NCBI GenBank assembly: GCA_025210515.1
Contig: JAOARM010000010.1
Span: 62,001-126,000 of the forward strand
DNA from: Vallitalea sp.
GTDB lineage: Bacteria; Bacillota; Clostridia; Lachnospirales; Vallitaleaceae
DNA: 64,000 bases
Reading direction: 5' to 3'
Notes under the pieces: generated by a model
What the model was told of the DNA's origin: nothing
The model's input: only the letters and a program-made list of their open reading frames with translations
The model's database searches: none
Part shown: piece after piece, positions 1 through 7,966 of the stretch
Layout: each line of letters opens with the position of its first letter
Numbering within the stretch: position 1 is the first letter of the stretch
Made by a program: the position numbers and the translations under genes

Positions 1-2
1 AA

Positions 3-800
3 CAGTATACAATATCTACTGAGAAAGAGATACAATTAAATGAAATACTGGCTAAAAATAATATATATATCTATTGTTTGTTGCCAAAGTATGAGCCAAG
101 AAAAAAAATGTTGGTTAAGCATCAAGAACTAGAAAAAGAAAAATTAGCTAGAGAATTTTTTGAAGATTCATATACATATAAGCTACAAGCATATCAAGAA
201 ATATTTCAGAAAGAAGATGAACAAATAATTATATTTAAAGGCGGAAAAGAAGGGGTTATCTCCTATACTAATAATTCATCTGAAACAGAATTGAATTATC
301 AAAGTAAAGCCGAGGTAGTGAAATTTGGTAAACAATTAATGAATAAGTTGACTATGAAAAAGGGAAACATGAAATTAACAAGTAGTCAATTAGATGATAA
401 CAATAATTATTACAATCTAGAATATAACGATATTATGAAGAAAGAGATAATATTTAGTAACTATGTTCGTATTAGAATTAATGGTAATGGTGTTATTATT
501 GCAGATAGTTATAGATACGAGCCTGTTAAATTTCTAGGAGAGAAGAAAAGAATTGTTTCTGTTGATGAAGTTTTGTACAAATTTATGTATAATATGAGGC
601 AAAAGGATAATAATGAACTTATAAAAATAATGGGGATTGATATTGGGTATCATGTTGAAGAATACGATATGAGTGATAAAGATATCATAGAAGCAGAACC
701 TTGTTATAGAATAAGTTTAGGTAGTGGAGAAGTACATTATATTAACGCATATAATAACAAAGAAGTATATTATACAAATAGCTTTTTAGATAAATTCTAG
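3..800 (+). CDS. YycI/YycH-like regulatory protein, C-terminal part (5' end outside window)
   Basis: The reading frame is open from the left edge to a TAG at 798-800, so the N-terminus lies outside; a TTG at 78 would be a start only if the gene were complete. The visible 265 residues are charged. They end in a segment (PCYRISLGSGEVHYINAYNN) like the C-terminal strand pattern of YycH/YycI proteins, which restrain the WalK histidine kinase at the membrane. The neighbours fit, because rlmH usually closes the walRK-yycH-yycI-yycJ-htrA cluster in Firmicutes. The family call rests on this motif and on context. yycJ and htrA are not between this gene and rlmH; murA is there instead. Confidence 0.55.
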   Translation, partial: QYTISTEKEIQLNEILAKNNIYIYCLLPKYEPRKKMLVKHQELEKEKLAREFFEDSYTYKLQAYQEIFQKEDEQIIIFKGGKEGVISYTNNSSETELNYQSKAEVVKFGKQLMNKLTMKKGNMKLTSSQLDDNNNYYNLEYNDIMKKEIIFSNYVRIRINGNGVIIADSYRYEPVKFLGEKKRIVSVDEVLYKFMYNMRQKDNNELIKIMGIDIGYHVEEYDMSDKDIIEAEPCYRISLGSGEVHYINAYNNKEVYYTNSFLDKF

Positions 801-878
801 TAGTATTAGCCTAAAATATCCTTAATAATAACAATTATTAGGGTCTAATTATGTATTAAAACTGGGTATAAAGAATTT

Positions 879-907
879 TTTACAAATATAGTAAAGTGTG
901 ATATAAT
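879..907 (+). promoter_or_regulatory. Sigma-A type promoter for murA
   Basis: TTTACA at 879-884 and TATAAT at 902-907 are separated by 17 bp. The boxes lie about 125 bp before the murA start and after the end of the preceding gene, so murA probably has its own promoter. Confidence 0.6.
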
Positions 908-1030
908 AAGGCTTGGTGTATATATACAAATGCATATAAATAGTACAATACAGATAATCTATTATATGCAGATTTATTATTATTAGAAGTTATATTGCCT
1001 TTGTAAAAGTATATTTAAGAGAGGTGTAAC

Positions 1031-2317
1031 ATGGAACAATTAGTGATAAAGGGTAATGTGAGATTAAATGGGGAAGTTTCTATCAGTGGAGCTAAGAACG
1101 CGGCACTTGCAATATTACCAGCTGCTATATTATCCAATGATGTGTGTGTAATTGAAAATGTACCATGTGTAAACGACATAAAGATATTATTACAATCAAT
1201 GGAACAACTAGGCGTATTAATACAATATATAGATGAACATAAAGTAAAAATTGATAGTCGTAACATTCATAATCTAAAAATTGATTATGATTATATTAAG
1301 AAAATAAGAGCTTCTTATTATTTATTAGGAGCTTTACTTGGTAAATATAAAGAAGCAGAAGTTGCATTACCAGGTGGATGTAACATAGGTAGCAGACCAA
1401 TAGATCAACATATAAAAGGTTTTGAAGCTTTAGGAGCTAATGTTGATGTAATGCACGGGATGATTGTTGCAAAAGCTTCACAGCTTATAGGAACTAATAT
1501 ATTCTTAGATGTAGTAAGTGTAGGAGCAACTATTAATATTATGTTGGCGGCAGTACTTGCTAGTGGTACAACAACTATTGAGAATGCTGCGAAAGAGCCA
1601 CATATCGTTGATGTAGCAAATTTCTTAAATAGTATGGGTGCTGATATTAAAGGTGCAGGAACTGATGTAATTAAGATAAATGGAGTAAAAGAACTTCATG
1701 GAGCAGAATATATGATTATTCCTGACCAGATTGAAGCTGGAACATATATGGTTGCAGGAGCTATTACTGGTGGAGATGTTACGGTAACTAATATTATACC
1801 AAAACATATGGAAGCTATATCTGCAAAACTATCTGAAATGGGAGTTGTTATTGAAGAGTATGATGAAGCTATACGAGTAATTGCCAACGAACCACTAAAA
1901 AATATTCATGTTAAGACTTTGCCATACCCAGGATTTCCTACAGATATGCAACCACAGATGACTGCCATATTGTCTAAAACTAGTGGGACAAGTATTATGA
2001 CTGAAAGTATATTTGAAAATAGATTCTCATATACCAATGAACTAAATAGAATGGGTGCAAATATTAAAGTTGAAGGAAATACAGCCGTTATTGAAGGTGT
2101 TGCTCAGTTGACAGGAGCAGAAGTTTCAGCACCAGATTTACGTGCAGGTGCAGGAATTGTACTAGCTGCTTTAGCAGCAAAAGGTGAGACAACTATAACG
2201 GGTGTTGAATATATAGATCGTGGTTATGAACATCTAGAAAACAAGCTTAGAGGTATTGGAGCTAACGTTTATAGAGTATTAGATAAAGCAGATAAATCAA
2301 TATTTAAAGTTGTTTAA
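1031..2317 (+). CDS. murA: UDP-N-acetylglucosamine 1-carboxyvinyltransferase
   Basis: Catalyses the first committed step of peptidoglycan synthesis, transfer of enolpyruvate from PEP to UDP-GlcNAc in the cytoplasm. The 428-residue length is normal. Lys22 in SGAKNAAL and the loop LPGGCNIGSRPIDQHIKG are present; Cys117 in that loop is the residue attacked by fosfomycin. The C-terminal DLRAGAGIVLAALAA block is also typical. The ATG follows GAGAGGTG at a good distance. A promoter lies upstream and a strong terminator downstream, so it is probably transcribed alone. Many Firmicutes carry two MurA paralogues, and I cannot tell which one this is. Confidence 0.95.
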   Translation: MEQLVIKGNVRLNGEVSISGAKNAALAILPAAILSNDVCVIENVPCVNDIKILLQSMEQLGVLIQYIDEHKVKIDSRNIHNLKIDYDYIKKIRASYYLLGALLGKYKEAEVALPGGCNIGSRPIDQHIKGFEALGANVDVMHGMIVAKASQLIGTNIFLDVVSVGATINIMLAAVLASGTTTIENAAKEPHIVDVANFLNSMGADIKGAGTDVIKINGVKELHGAEYMIIPDQIEAGTYMVAGAITGGDVTVTNIIPKHMEAISAKLSEMGVVIEEYDEAIRVIANEPLKNIHVKTLPYPGFPTDMQPQMTAILSKTSGTSIMTESIFENRFSYTNELNRMGANIKVEGNTAVIEGVAQLTGAEVSAPDLRAGAGIVLAALAAKGETTITGVEYIDRGYEHLENKLRGIGANVYRVLDKADKSIFKVV

Positions 2318-2389
2318 TAAAGTAATAAACATATAATTAATTTATTATTGTTTATTTATAGAGATATAATGCAGAGGGGATATTATATA

Positions 2390-2417
2390 ATGGACTTGTT
2401 TCAAGTCCATTTTTTTT
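2390..2417 (+). terminator. Rho-independent terminator after murA
   Basis: ATGGACTTG (2390-2398), a TTT loop, and CAAGTCCAT (2402-2410) form a perfect 9-bp stem followed by seven T residues. Confidence 0.85.
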
Positions 2418-2471
2418 AATATAATAATAAATTATAAAGTTGTTGATGTTTTTATAGAAAGGGTTTTTAAT

Positions 2472-2951
2472 ATGAGAATTACACTTATAACCGTTGGTAA
2501 AATAAAAGAAAAATACCTTAAAATGGCTATTGATGAATACAGTAAAAGATTAAGTAAGTATTGTAAATTAGAAATCATTGAAGTAATGGACGAGAAAGCG
2601 CCAGAGAAAATGTCTGTTTCCCAGGAAATAATTGTTAAAGATAAAGAAGGAGATAAGATATTAAAATATGTCAAAGAAAGTTCTTATGTTATAACGTTAG
2701 AGATAGAAGGAAAGAATCTAACATCTGAACAATTAGCCAGCAAAATAAATCAACTTGGAATAGAAGGTAAAAGCCATATTACATTCATAATAGGTGGCTC
2801 AATAGGATTGTCAGAAAAAGTAATGAAACGTTCCAATTATCAATTAAGTTTTTCCAAGATGACATTCCCTCATCAATTAATGAGAGTAATTTTATTGGAG
2901 CAGATATATAGGAGTTTTAGGATAAATAATGGTGAACCGTATCATAAGTAA
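2472..2951 (+). CDS. rlmH: 23S rRNA (pseudouridine1915-N3)-methyltransferase RlmH
   Basis: A 159-residue SPOUT methyltransferase that methylates pseudouridine 1915 in helix 69 of 23S rRNA. The SAM-binding knot is visible as [13 protein letters not shown]. The conserved tail [19 protein letters not shown] is followed by NNGEPYHK at the C-terminus. The ATG follows an AAAGGG box. The last codons (GEPYHK-stop) correspond to the attachment site used by SCC elements in staphylococci (orfX). The same 17 bases recur at 4858-4874, so this gene end appears to have served as an integration site while keeping an intact protein. Confidence 0.96.
   Translation: MRITLITVGKIKEKYLKMAIDEYSKRLSKYCKLEIIEVMDEKAPEKMSVSQEIIVKDKEGDKILKYVKESSYVITLEIEGKNLTSEQLASKINQLGIEGKSHITFIIGGSIGLSEKVMKRSNYQLSFSKMTFPHQLMRVILLEQIYRSFRINNGEPYHK
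2931..2947 (+). repeat. Left attachment repeat (attL-like) in rlmH
   Basis: The 17-mer GGTGAACCGTATCATAA is identical to 4858-4874. It encodes the GEPYH portion of the RlmH C-terminus and the start of the Lys codon. Confidence 0.7.
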
Positions 2952-2962
2952 CTGCGGTTTTT
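2950..2962 (+). repeat. Left terminal inverted repeat of the SCC-like segment
   Basis: AACTGCGGTTTTT, overlapping the rlmH stop codon, is the exact reverse complement of 4834-4846. Confidence 0.65.
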
Positions 2963-2985
2963 CAACATAAAGTTATGAGGATGAG

Positions 2986-4827
2986 ATGATGATAAAGAGA
3001 TACTTATTTATTATATTGACACTGTTACTTCTATTAACTTCCTGTAGTCAGAAGGAAGAACTAGATAAAACAACCAATCAAAATGAGATAATATCAACAA
3101 ATGAGGTTGAGATTAAAGAAACAGATTTGATAAGAGAAAATGAATACATTGTAAATGAAAATGATGTTGAAGATAATCATGAAGATAGAGAAGGGGATAG
3201 TGAATCTAATACACAAATGAAACTAAGTCAGTTAGTTAATTCAAATATCCTAAGTAGTGATGATTTACAGACTCTTTTTAATTCAACATATGAAGAGGCT
3301 TTGTCAGAAAGAGATGAGAACACAAGTGTCTTCAAGTCCAGTTTCTTTAAGTTTACTGGTGAGTATCCAATGATTAGCTTTAACTATAAGTCAAGTTTGT
3401 ATTACTTGAACAGCAATCATGGTAGTTGCCCTAGTTATGTGAAAGTTAACTCATCGCAAGTTATAGAGACTTTATCCGATTCGGGTTATAAAAAAGAAAT
3501 GACACTTTCTGAACTTCTTAAACTAGATAATACGCTCCAGGTAAATGAGATATGGACAGGATATAGTGATTCTCATAAGTACTATGTAGAAGTGATTATT
3601 GATGAGTTTCGATATGCTTTAGTCTCAAACGACGTAAATAGTGAAGTAAGGAGTATTTTTATAAGCATGAATAAAAGCAACTTAATTGATATGGATTTTA
3701 AAGAAATCAATGATTTAGTTGTAGAGCATAGTGAGTATAATTGTAGCCCTCTTTTATATACAAGAGGTGATATAAACAACGATAGTTTCGAAGATATATT
3801 TATTACATCAGTAGTTTTTGATTCCTATGAAGAGGGATTGTCGGATTATCATAGTAGAGTTTCTTTAATCTTGTTTGGGAATGGTAATAGTTATATTAAG
3901 TATGGAGAAGTTCTTGGGTTGATTGATTCATACACAGGAATTTTTGGTCCTCCAATCGTGGATGTGAGTATTGATAAGGGCTTTATTTCAATTAGTCAAT
4001 ATGGCGGTTCTGCTTGGAGAAATAATATATTGAATAATTATAGTTATGATGAAGTTGACAATAAAATCTATTTAAAATCTACTGAGTTTAGTTCATATCA
4101 TAATGTTAGACCTGTACAAGATACATTACAGACCAATATTATTAATTACAAAAAGGGAATTGACATATTAGATGGTTCGCCACAACCTATTGATGAGGTT
4201 GAGCTTTCTATATATGTCAATGATTCGAAAATAACATATTATGAAAGTAAATTTGAAATATATGTCGAAGAGTTAATCTCAAAATATAGACAGCAACTTA
4301 TAAGTAGAGTTGAGGCGTTAGATGTTGAAGGTGAGTTTAATATCAACATTTATACTGAAATAGCAAATGAAAAAGTGTTGTCATTAAATCTATGTATTAA
4401 TGGATACTATAATGATATGTCTAAAGAATTAAAGGAAGGTGAGTTCAACTCATATTATAATGATAGTACTTATCTGAATATTGATTTAGAAAAACAACAG
4501 GAGTTAAATATCTTAGACTACCTTAGTGTAGATGAAATAGCAAAAACATTATTCAAGAGTCATATGGATTATGGAAACTTGGAAGCCTATTCAATTTACA
4601 CAGAGGATGATGTTAGGAAAGTTGTAGAAGATTCTCTGAATGGAAAATCTACTCACATGAATAGATTTGATTACTGTTTTAATGATTTAACAATTAAACT
4701 CGTACTTTATATGCAATATAAAGATACAGATACGATTCATGAAAGAGAAAGTATATTTGCTAGAACAGATGATTTAATAGTTAACTCAAGATTTTATGAA
4801 GAATGGTTTGATAGTACTTTCCAATAA
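2986..4827 (+). CDS. Large lipoprotein of unknown function, sole cargo of the SCC-like segment
   Basis: A 613-residue protein with a lipoprotein signal (hydrophobic stretch ending in LLLTSC, lipid-modified Cys near residue 20), so it should sit on the outer face of the membrane. An acidic linker follows (residues about 25-75). A GDINNDSFEDIFIT segment near residue 260 resembles a calcium-binding DxNxD loop. The C-terminal part (STYLNIDLEKQQELNILDYL and nearby) faintly resembles DUF3298/RsiV-type extracytoplasmic domains. I do not recognise the full-length protein. It fills almost all the space between the two att-like repeats, so it may have been acquired with them. Confidence 0.75.
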   Translation: MMIKRYLFIILTLLLLLTSCSQKEELDKTTNQNEIISTNEVEIKETDLIRENEYIVNENDVEDNHEDREGDSESNTQMKLSQLVNSNILSSDDLQTLFNSTYEEALSERDENTSVFKSSFFKFTGEYPMISFNYKSSLYYLNSNHGSCPSYVKVNSSQVIETLSDSGYKKEMTLSELLKLDNTLQVNEIWTGYSDSHKYYVEVIIDEFRYALVSNDVNSEVRSIFISMNKSNLIDMDFKEINDLVVEHSEYNCSPLLYTRGDINNDSFEDIFITSVVFDSYEEGLSDYHSRVSLILFGNGNSYIKYGEVLGLIDSYTGIFGPPIVDVSIDKGFISISQYGGSAWRNNILNNYSYDEVDNKIYLKSTEFSSYHNVRPVQDTLQTNIINYKKGIDILDGSPQPIDEVELSIYVNDSKITYYESKFEIYVEELISKYRQQLISRVEALDVEGEFNINIYTEIANEKVLSLNLCINGYYNDMSKELKEGEFNSYYNDSTYLNIDLEKQQELNILDYLSVDEIAKTLFKSHMDYGNLEAYSIYTEDDVRKVVEDSLNGKSTHMNRFDYCFNDLTIKLVLYMQYKDTDTIHERESIFARTDDLIVNSRFYEEWFDSTFQ

Positions 4828-4833
4828 GTGAGA

Positions 4834-4846
4834 AAAAACCGCAGTT
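4834..4846 (+). repeat. Right terminal inverted repeat of the SCC-like segment
   Basis: AAAAACCGCAGTT is the exact reverse complement of 2950-2962. It starts 6 bp after the stop codon of the cargo gene. Confidence 0.65.
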
Positions 4847-4857
4847 TAGTACGGTAC

Positions 4858-4874
4858 GGTGAACCGTATCATAA
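4858..4874 (+). repeat. Right attachment repeat (attR-like)
   Basis: Second copy of the 17-bp rlmH end sequence. It is followed by ATAG, so an uninterrupted ancestral rlmH would have ended CATAAATAG. Confidence 0.7.
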
Positions 4875-4888
4875 ATAGGTGCCATTTA

Positions 4889-4930
4889 TAGTCTTAGGTA
4901 TTGATATGACTTGTCTAAGGCTATTTTTAT
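4889..4930 (+). terminator. Possible original rlmH terminator, now downstream of attR
   Basis: TAGTCTTAG (4889-4897) pairs with CTAAGGCTA (4915-4923) with one G-T pair, followed by a T-rich run. Its position just after the right repeat is where the terminator of an uninterrupted rlmH would lie. Confidence 0.4.
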
Positions 4931-5056
4931 TGGTGAAAATACTTTATTGCAAGCAATAGTTTGTTTATAAAATATGTTATACTAAAATAGTAAATAAGGT
5001 TTAAATAAGATAAATAAGAATGTGTTTAATATACACTTAAAGTGCAATAAAATGGC

Positions 5057-5105
5057 ATGTAAAATCTATTTTACATATCAAAAAGTAGTTATGTAAAATA
5101 GATTT
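5057..5105 (+). promoter_or_regulatory. Nested inverted repeats before the XRE-membrane regulator (possible operator)
   Basis: ATGTAAAAT-CT-ATTTTACAT (5057-5076) is a perfect palindrome with a 2-nt centre. AAATCTATTTTACAT (5062-5076) is also the exact reverse complement of 5091-5105. The repeats lie 50-100 bp before the HTH gene, so autoregulation is plausible. Confidence 0.45.
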
Positions 5106-5157
5106 GATAGCATGAATACGCTCCTAATGATAGAATTTTAGCAGGAGGAATATCAAA

Positions 5158-5763
5158 ATGGACATTAGCAAACAAATAAAAAAATATAGACACGATTTAA
5201 AATTATCGCAGGAGGATTTGGCTGAAAAAGTATTTGTAACACGGCAGACAATTTCAAACTGGGAAAACGGTAAGAACTATCCTGATATAAATAGCTTGGT
5301 ACTATTAAGCACTCTTTTTGATGTTTCTCTTGATATTCTAGTTAAAGGAGATTTGGAGAAAATGAAAGAAGAAATTAAAACAGAGCAAATTAAAACAGAG
5401 GATATTAAAAGCTTTGATCGTGACGGCGCGATTTTTACTGTACTACTTATGACAACAGTAGTATTGGTTGTTCCACTATTTCTTTATTTAGATTTTATTG
5501 GAATTGCAATTTGGTTAGTGCTATTTGGCATTACAATGTATTATGCAAAACGCATTGAAAAGCAAAAGAAAACTCATGACATTCAAACATACAGAGAAAT
5601 CATAGCTTTTACCGAGGGAAAAAAACTTGATCAAATTGAAAAGAGGTGTGAGATTGGAAAACGACCATATCAAAAGGCGTTCTTAGTAATTTGTTCAGGA
5701 TTGATTACACTAGTTATCACTATAGGAATGTATTTTTTAGTTAGATTAATTCAATATATCTAA
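5158..5763 (+). CDS. XRE-family HTH regulator with C-terminal membrane segments
   Basis: A 201-residue protein. Residues about 5-60 form a Cro/CI-type helix-turn-helix (LSQEDLAEKVFVTRQTISNW). A charged linker follows, then three hydrophobic segments (about 94-112, 114-132 and 178-198) that should anchor it in the membrane. Proteins of this design are common in Firmicutes as membrane-tethered regulators; the signal is unknown. The start follows a strong GCAGGAGGA. It is monocistronic, with a palindromic possible operator upstream and a terminator downstream. Confidence 0.85.
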   Translation: MDISKQIKKYRHDLKLSQEDLAEKVFVTRQTISNWENGKNYPDINSLVLLSTLFDVSLDILVKGDLEKMKEEIKTEQIKTEDIKSFDRDGAIFTVLLMTTVVLVVPLFLYLDFIGIAIWLVLFGITMYYAKRIEKQKKTHDIQTYREIIAFTEGKKLDQIEKRCEIGKRPYQKAFLVICSGLITLVITIGMYFLVRLIQYI

Positions 5764-5811
5764 TAGTTAATAATTATAAGTATATCACTATACTTTGTAG
5801 TAATAAAAAAG

Positions 5812-5847
5812 TAGCATCCAATTGTGAATCGGGTGCTATTATTTTTA
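5812..5847 (+). terminator. Rho-independent terminator after the XRE-membrane gene
   Basis: TAGCATCC (5812-5819) pairs with GGGTGCTA (5831-5838) with one G-T pair, followed by TTATTTTTA. Confidence 0.7.
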
Positions 5848-6084
5848 GATATTTTATTAATAAGTATTGTTTTTTAAAAAAATTAACAATGCAGAATTGC
5901 TAACAGAAAATGGAGTTGAGGTATAAATTATCAATACAAGAATAACTGCTTCATAAATTCAATTTATAAGACAAATTATAGATAAAAAAAGATTAAGAGC
6001 ATCAACTATACTTTGCATTTTAATACACCTATTGCAAAGAATATATATTAACTTTTTGATATAATACTTGCAGGAGGTGAAGTT

Positions 6085-7269
6085 ATGGATTGGCAGAATT
6101 GCATGAATCAAGCTATGGAATATATTGAGGATAATCTTTCCAACAAGATTGATTATTCCTTAGTCGCACAATTTATGAATTGCTCTGAGTGGGAATTTCG
6201 TAGGATTTTTTCATTCCTTACTCAAATGCCATTATCTGAATATATTCGCCGTAGGCGATTAACTGTAGCAGCTAAAGATATTCAAAATGGAGAAAAAATA
6301 ATTGATATCGCACAGCGATATGGATATAAGTCTCATGCAGCATTTTCTAGAGCTTTTAGGCAAATGCATGGTATAGCACCATCTTTGGCTAGGGATAAGG
6401 GCATCACTCTTAACCCCTTTCCAAGCCTAACCTTCAAATTAGTTCTAATGGAGGGTATTGCTGTGGAGAAAGACTCAAATCAAAGAACCAATATAATTGG
6501 ATCAGGAGAGGTTGGTTACGCCATTTCAGTAGATATGGACAAGACTACTATTCATAAGACAAACGAACTATTTTGGAATATGAAGGGGAATGACGTAATA
6601 GGAACAACTGCTCTTCCGTTATATGGTGCGTATGTTTCAGAAGAAAACTGTAAACTATTTGGCGATGTAAAAGGGAAAAAAGTATTAGAGATAGGATGTG
6701 GAGCGGGTCATTCCTTACAGTATATTGGAGAACGTAAAGCATCAGAATTATGGGGCATAGACATATCAATTGAACAGATTGAGAAAACCAAATATCATCT
6801 GGCAATACATAATATTTCTGCAAAATTGATATGTTCACCTATGGAAGAAGAATGTGGAATACCAGAGGATTATTTTGATTTTGTATATTCTATATATGGA
6901 ATAGGATGGACAACTGACCTTGATGGTACTTTTTCCAGAATTGCCTCTTACCTTAAAAAAGATGGTGTGTTCATTTTTAGTTGGTCTCATCCTATACATA
7001 AATGTGTTGCATCTGAAAATGATATGCTTGTATTTAAGAAAAATTACTTTGATGAATCTTGGTATTCAGTATCTATTGATGAAGGTGTTTTATCATTATC
7101 AGATCGCAAACTATCAACTTACGTAAATGCTCTAGCTAAAGCAGGATTTGTTATCGAGCAAATGGTTGAACAGTCTGATGATGAAATTCTAAAATCAAAT
7201 AACAGTACTTTTGCAAAAAAGGCAAAAATGCTTCCTGTCACTTTTGTTATAAAGGCGAGAAAAAGATAG
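6085..7269 (+). CDS. AraC-type HTH fused to a class I SAM-dependent methyltransferase
   Basis: A 394-residue two-domain protein. Residues about 8-108 are an AraC/XylS DNA-binding domain with both HTH motifs (DIAQRYGYKSHAAFSRAFRQ is the second). Residues about 185-300 are a Rossmann methyltransferase with motif I KKVLEIGCGAGHSLQYIG and a type-11 pattern (DYFDFVYSIYGIGW). The start follows a strong CAGGAGGTG. The fusion suggests an enzyme whose expression or substrate is tied to its own regulator, but the substrate cannot be read from sequence. No partner gene adjoins it. Confidence 0.85.
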   Translation: MDWQNCMNQAMEYIEDNLSNKIDYSLVAQFMNCSEWEFRRIFSFLTQMPLSEYIRRRRLTVAAKDIQNGEKIIDIAQRYGYKSHAAFSRAFRQMHGIAPSLARDKGITLNPFPSLTFKLVLMEGIAVEKDSNQRTNIIGSGEVGYAISVDMDKTTIHKTNELFWNMKGNDVIGTTALPLYGAYVSEENCKLFGDVKGKKVLEIGCGAGHSLQYIGERKASELWGIDISIEQIEKTKYHLAIHNISAKLICSPMEEECGIPEDYFDFVYSIYGIGWTTDLDGTFSRIASYLKKDGVFIFSWSHPIHKCVASENDMLVFKKNYFDESWYSVSIDEGVLSLSDRKLSTYVNALAKAGFVIEQMVEQSDDEILKSNNSTFAKKAKMLPVTFVIKARKR

Positions 7270-7399
7270 TAGTAAAATAAATATCTAATAACTCTCACTG
7301 TTAACCTTTAATATGTTTACCCTATAAAATATTAATGCTATAATAATATATATTGTTTATTTTAAATAGCTATATATACAATTGTAAGGAGAATTATAT

Positions 7400-7879
7400 A
7401 TGAAAAAAGATAATATTTATAGAGAAGCAAGAGAGAAATATAATGAAAACAGTGAAACCCCCCTTAACAGAGAAGAAGCAGCCGACAGGTTACATATTAG
7501 TGGAGCTACTCTAGGCAGATATGAAACAGGAGAAAATGCACCAAATCCAGAAGTAGTATTTTCTATGAGTAAAGTGTATGAGAATCCAGTTCTTCGAAGA
7601 AAGCATTGTTCTACGTGTTGTTTGATAGGAAAAGAAGATCATCCATATAGTGCTCCAAAGACTTTATTTGAATCTGGTTATGGATTAATTAATGCTAACA
7701 GAGTATTAGAAAAGTTCAAAACAGAATTATTTGAAGTTCTTGCAGATGGCATTGTTGACAAAAATGAAATAATTAAACTTAGAGAAATAATACCTCAGAT
7801 TAAGAGCGTACAGAAATTACTAAGTGATATAGAAATAGAAATAGAAAAACATTCATTAAGATATGATATAGATAAATAA
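7400..7879 (+). CDS. XRE-family transcriptional regulator, prophage-like
   Basis: A 159-residue protein. The N-terminal helix-turn-helix (NREEAADRLHISGATLGRYE) is followed by a short cysteine cluster (HCSTCC near residue 72) and helical C-terminal segments predicted to dimerise. Small regulators of this form occur in clostridial prophages and integrative elements, but no other phage gene is seen here. The start follows AAGGAG. It stands alone between the methyltransferase fusion and the L,D-transpeptidase gene. Confidence 0.75.
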   Translation: MKKDNIYREAREKYNENSETPLNREEAADRLHISGATLGRYETGENAPNPEVVFSMSKVYENPVLRRKHCSTCCLIGKEDHPYSAPKTLFESGYGLINANRVLEKFKTELFEVLADGIVDKNEIIKLREIIPQIKSVQKLLSDIEIEIEKHSLRYDIDK

Positions 7880-7966
7880 ATAGTTATAATTGCATATACA
7901 CTTCTTCAATATTTTGATTCATAAATTGGACAATTATGAATAATATTGTTAAGGGGTGTTTTTAAT

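Larger units (their letters stand above)
2931..4874 (+). mobile_element. SCC-like cassette integrated at the 3' end of rlmH (putative, no recombinase)
   Basis: Seen: a 17-bp direct repeat at 2931-2947 (inside rlmH) and 4858-4874. Just inside the left copy is AACTGCGGTTTTT (2950-2962), and just inside the right copy is its exact reverse complement (4834-4846). Both att copies would end rlmH with YHK-stop (CATAAGTAA on the left, CATAAATAG on the right), as expected if integration swapped the gene end. Known: staphylococcal SCC elements integrate at this codon position of orfX/rlmH, with a TATCATAA core and TGCGGTTTTT-type ends. The segment holds one lipoprotein gene and no ccr-type serine recombinase, so it would be a cargo-only or decayed cassette mobilised in trans. 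Confidence 0.6.
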
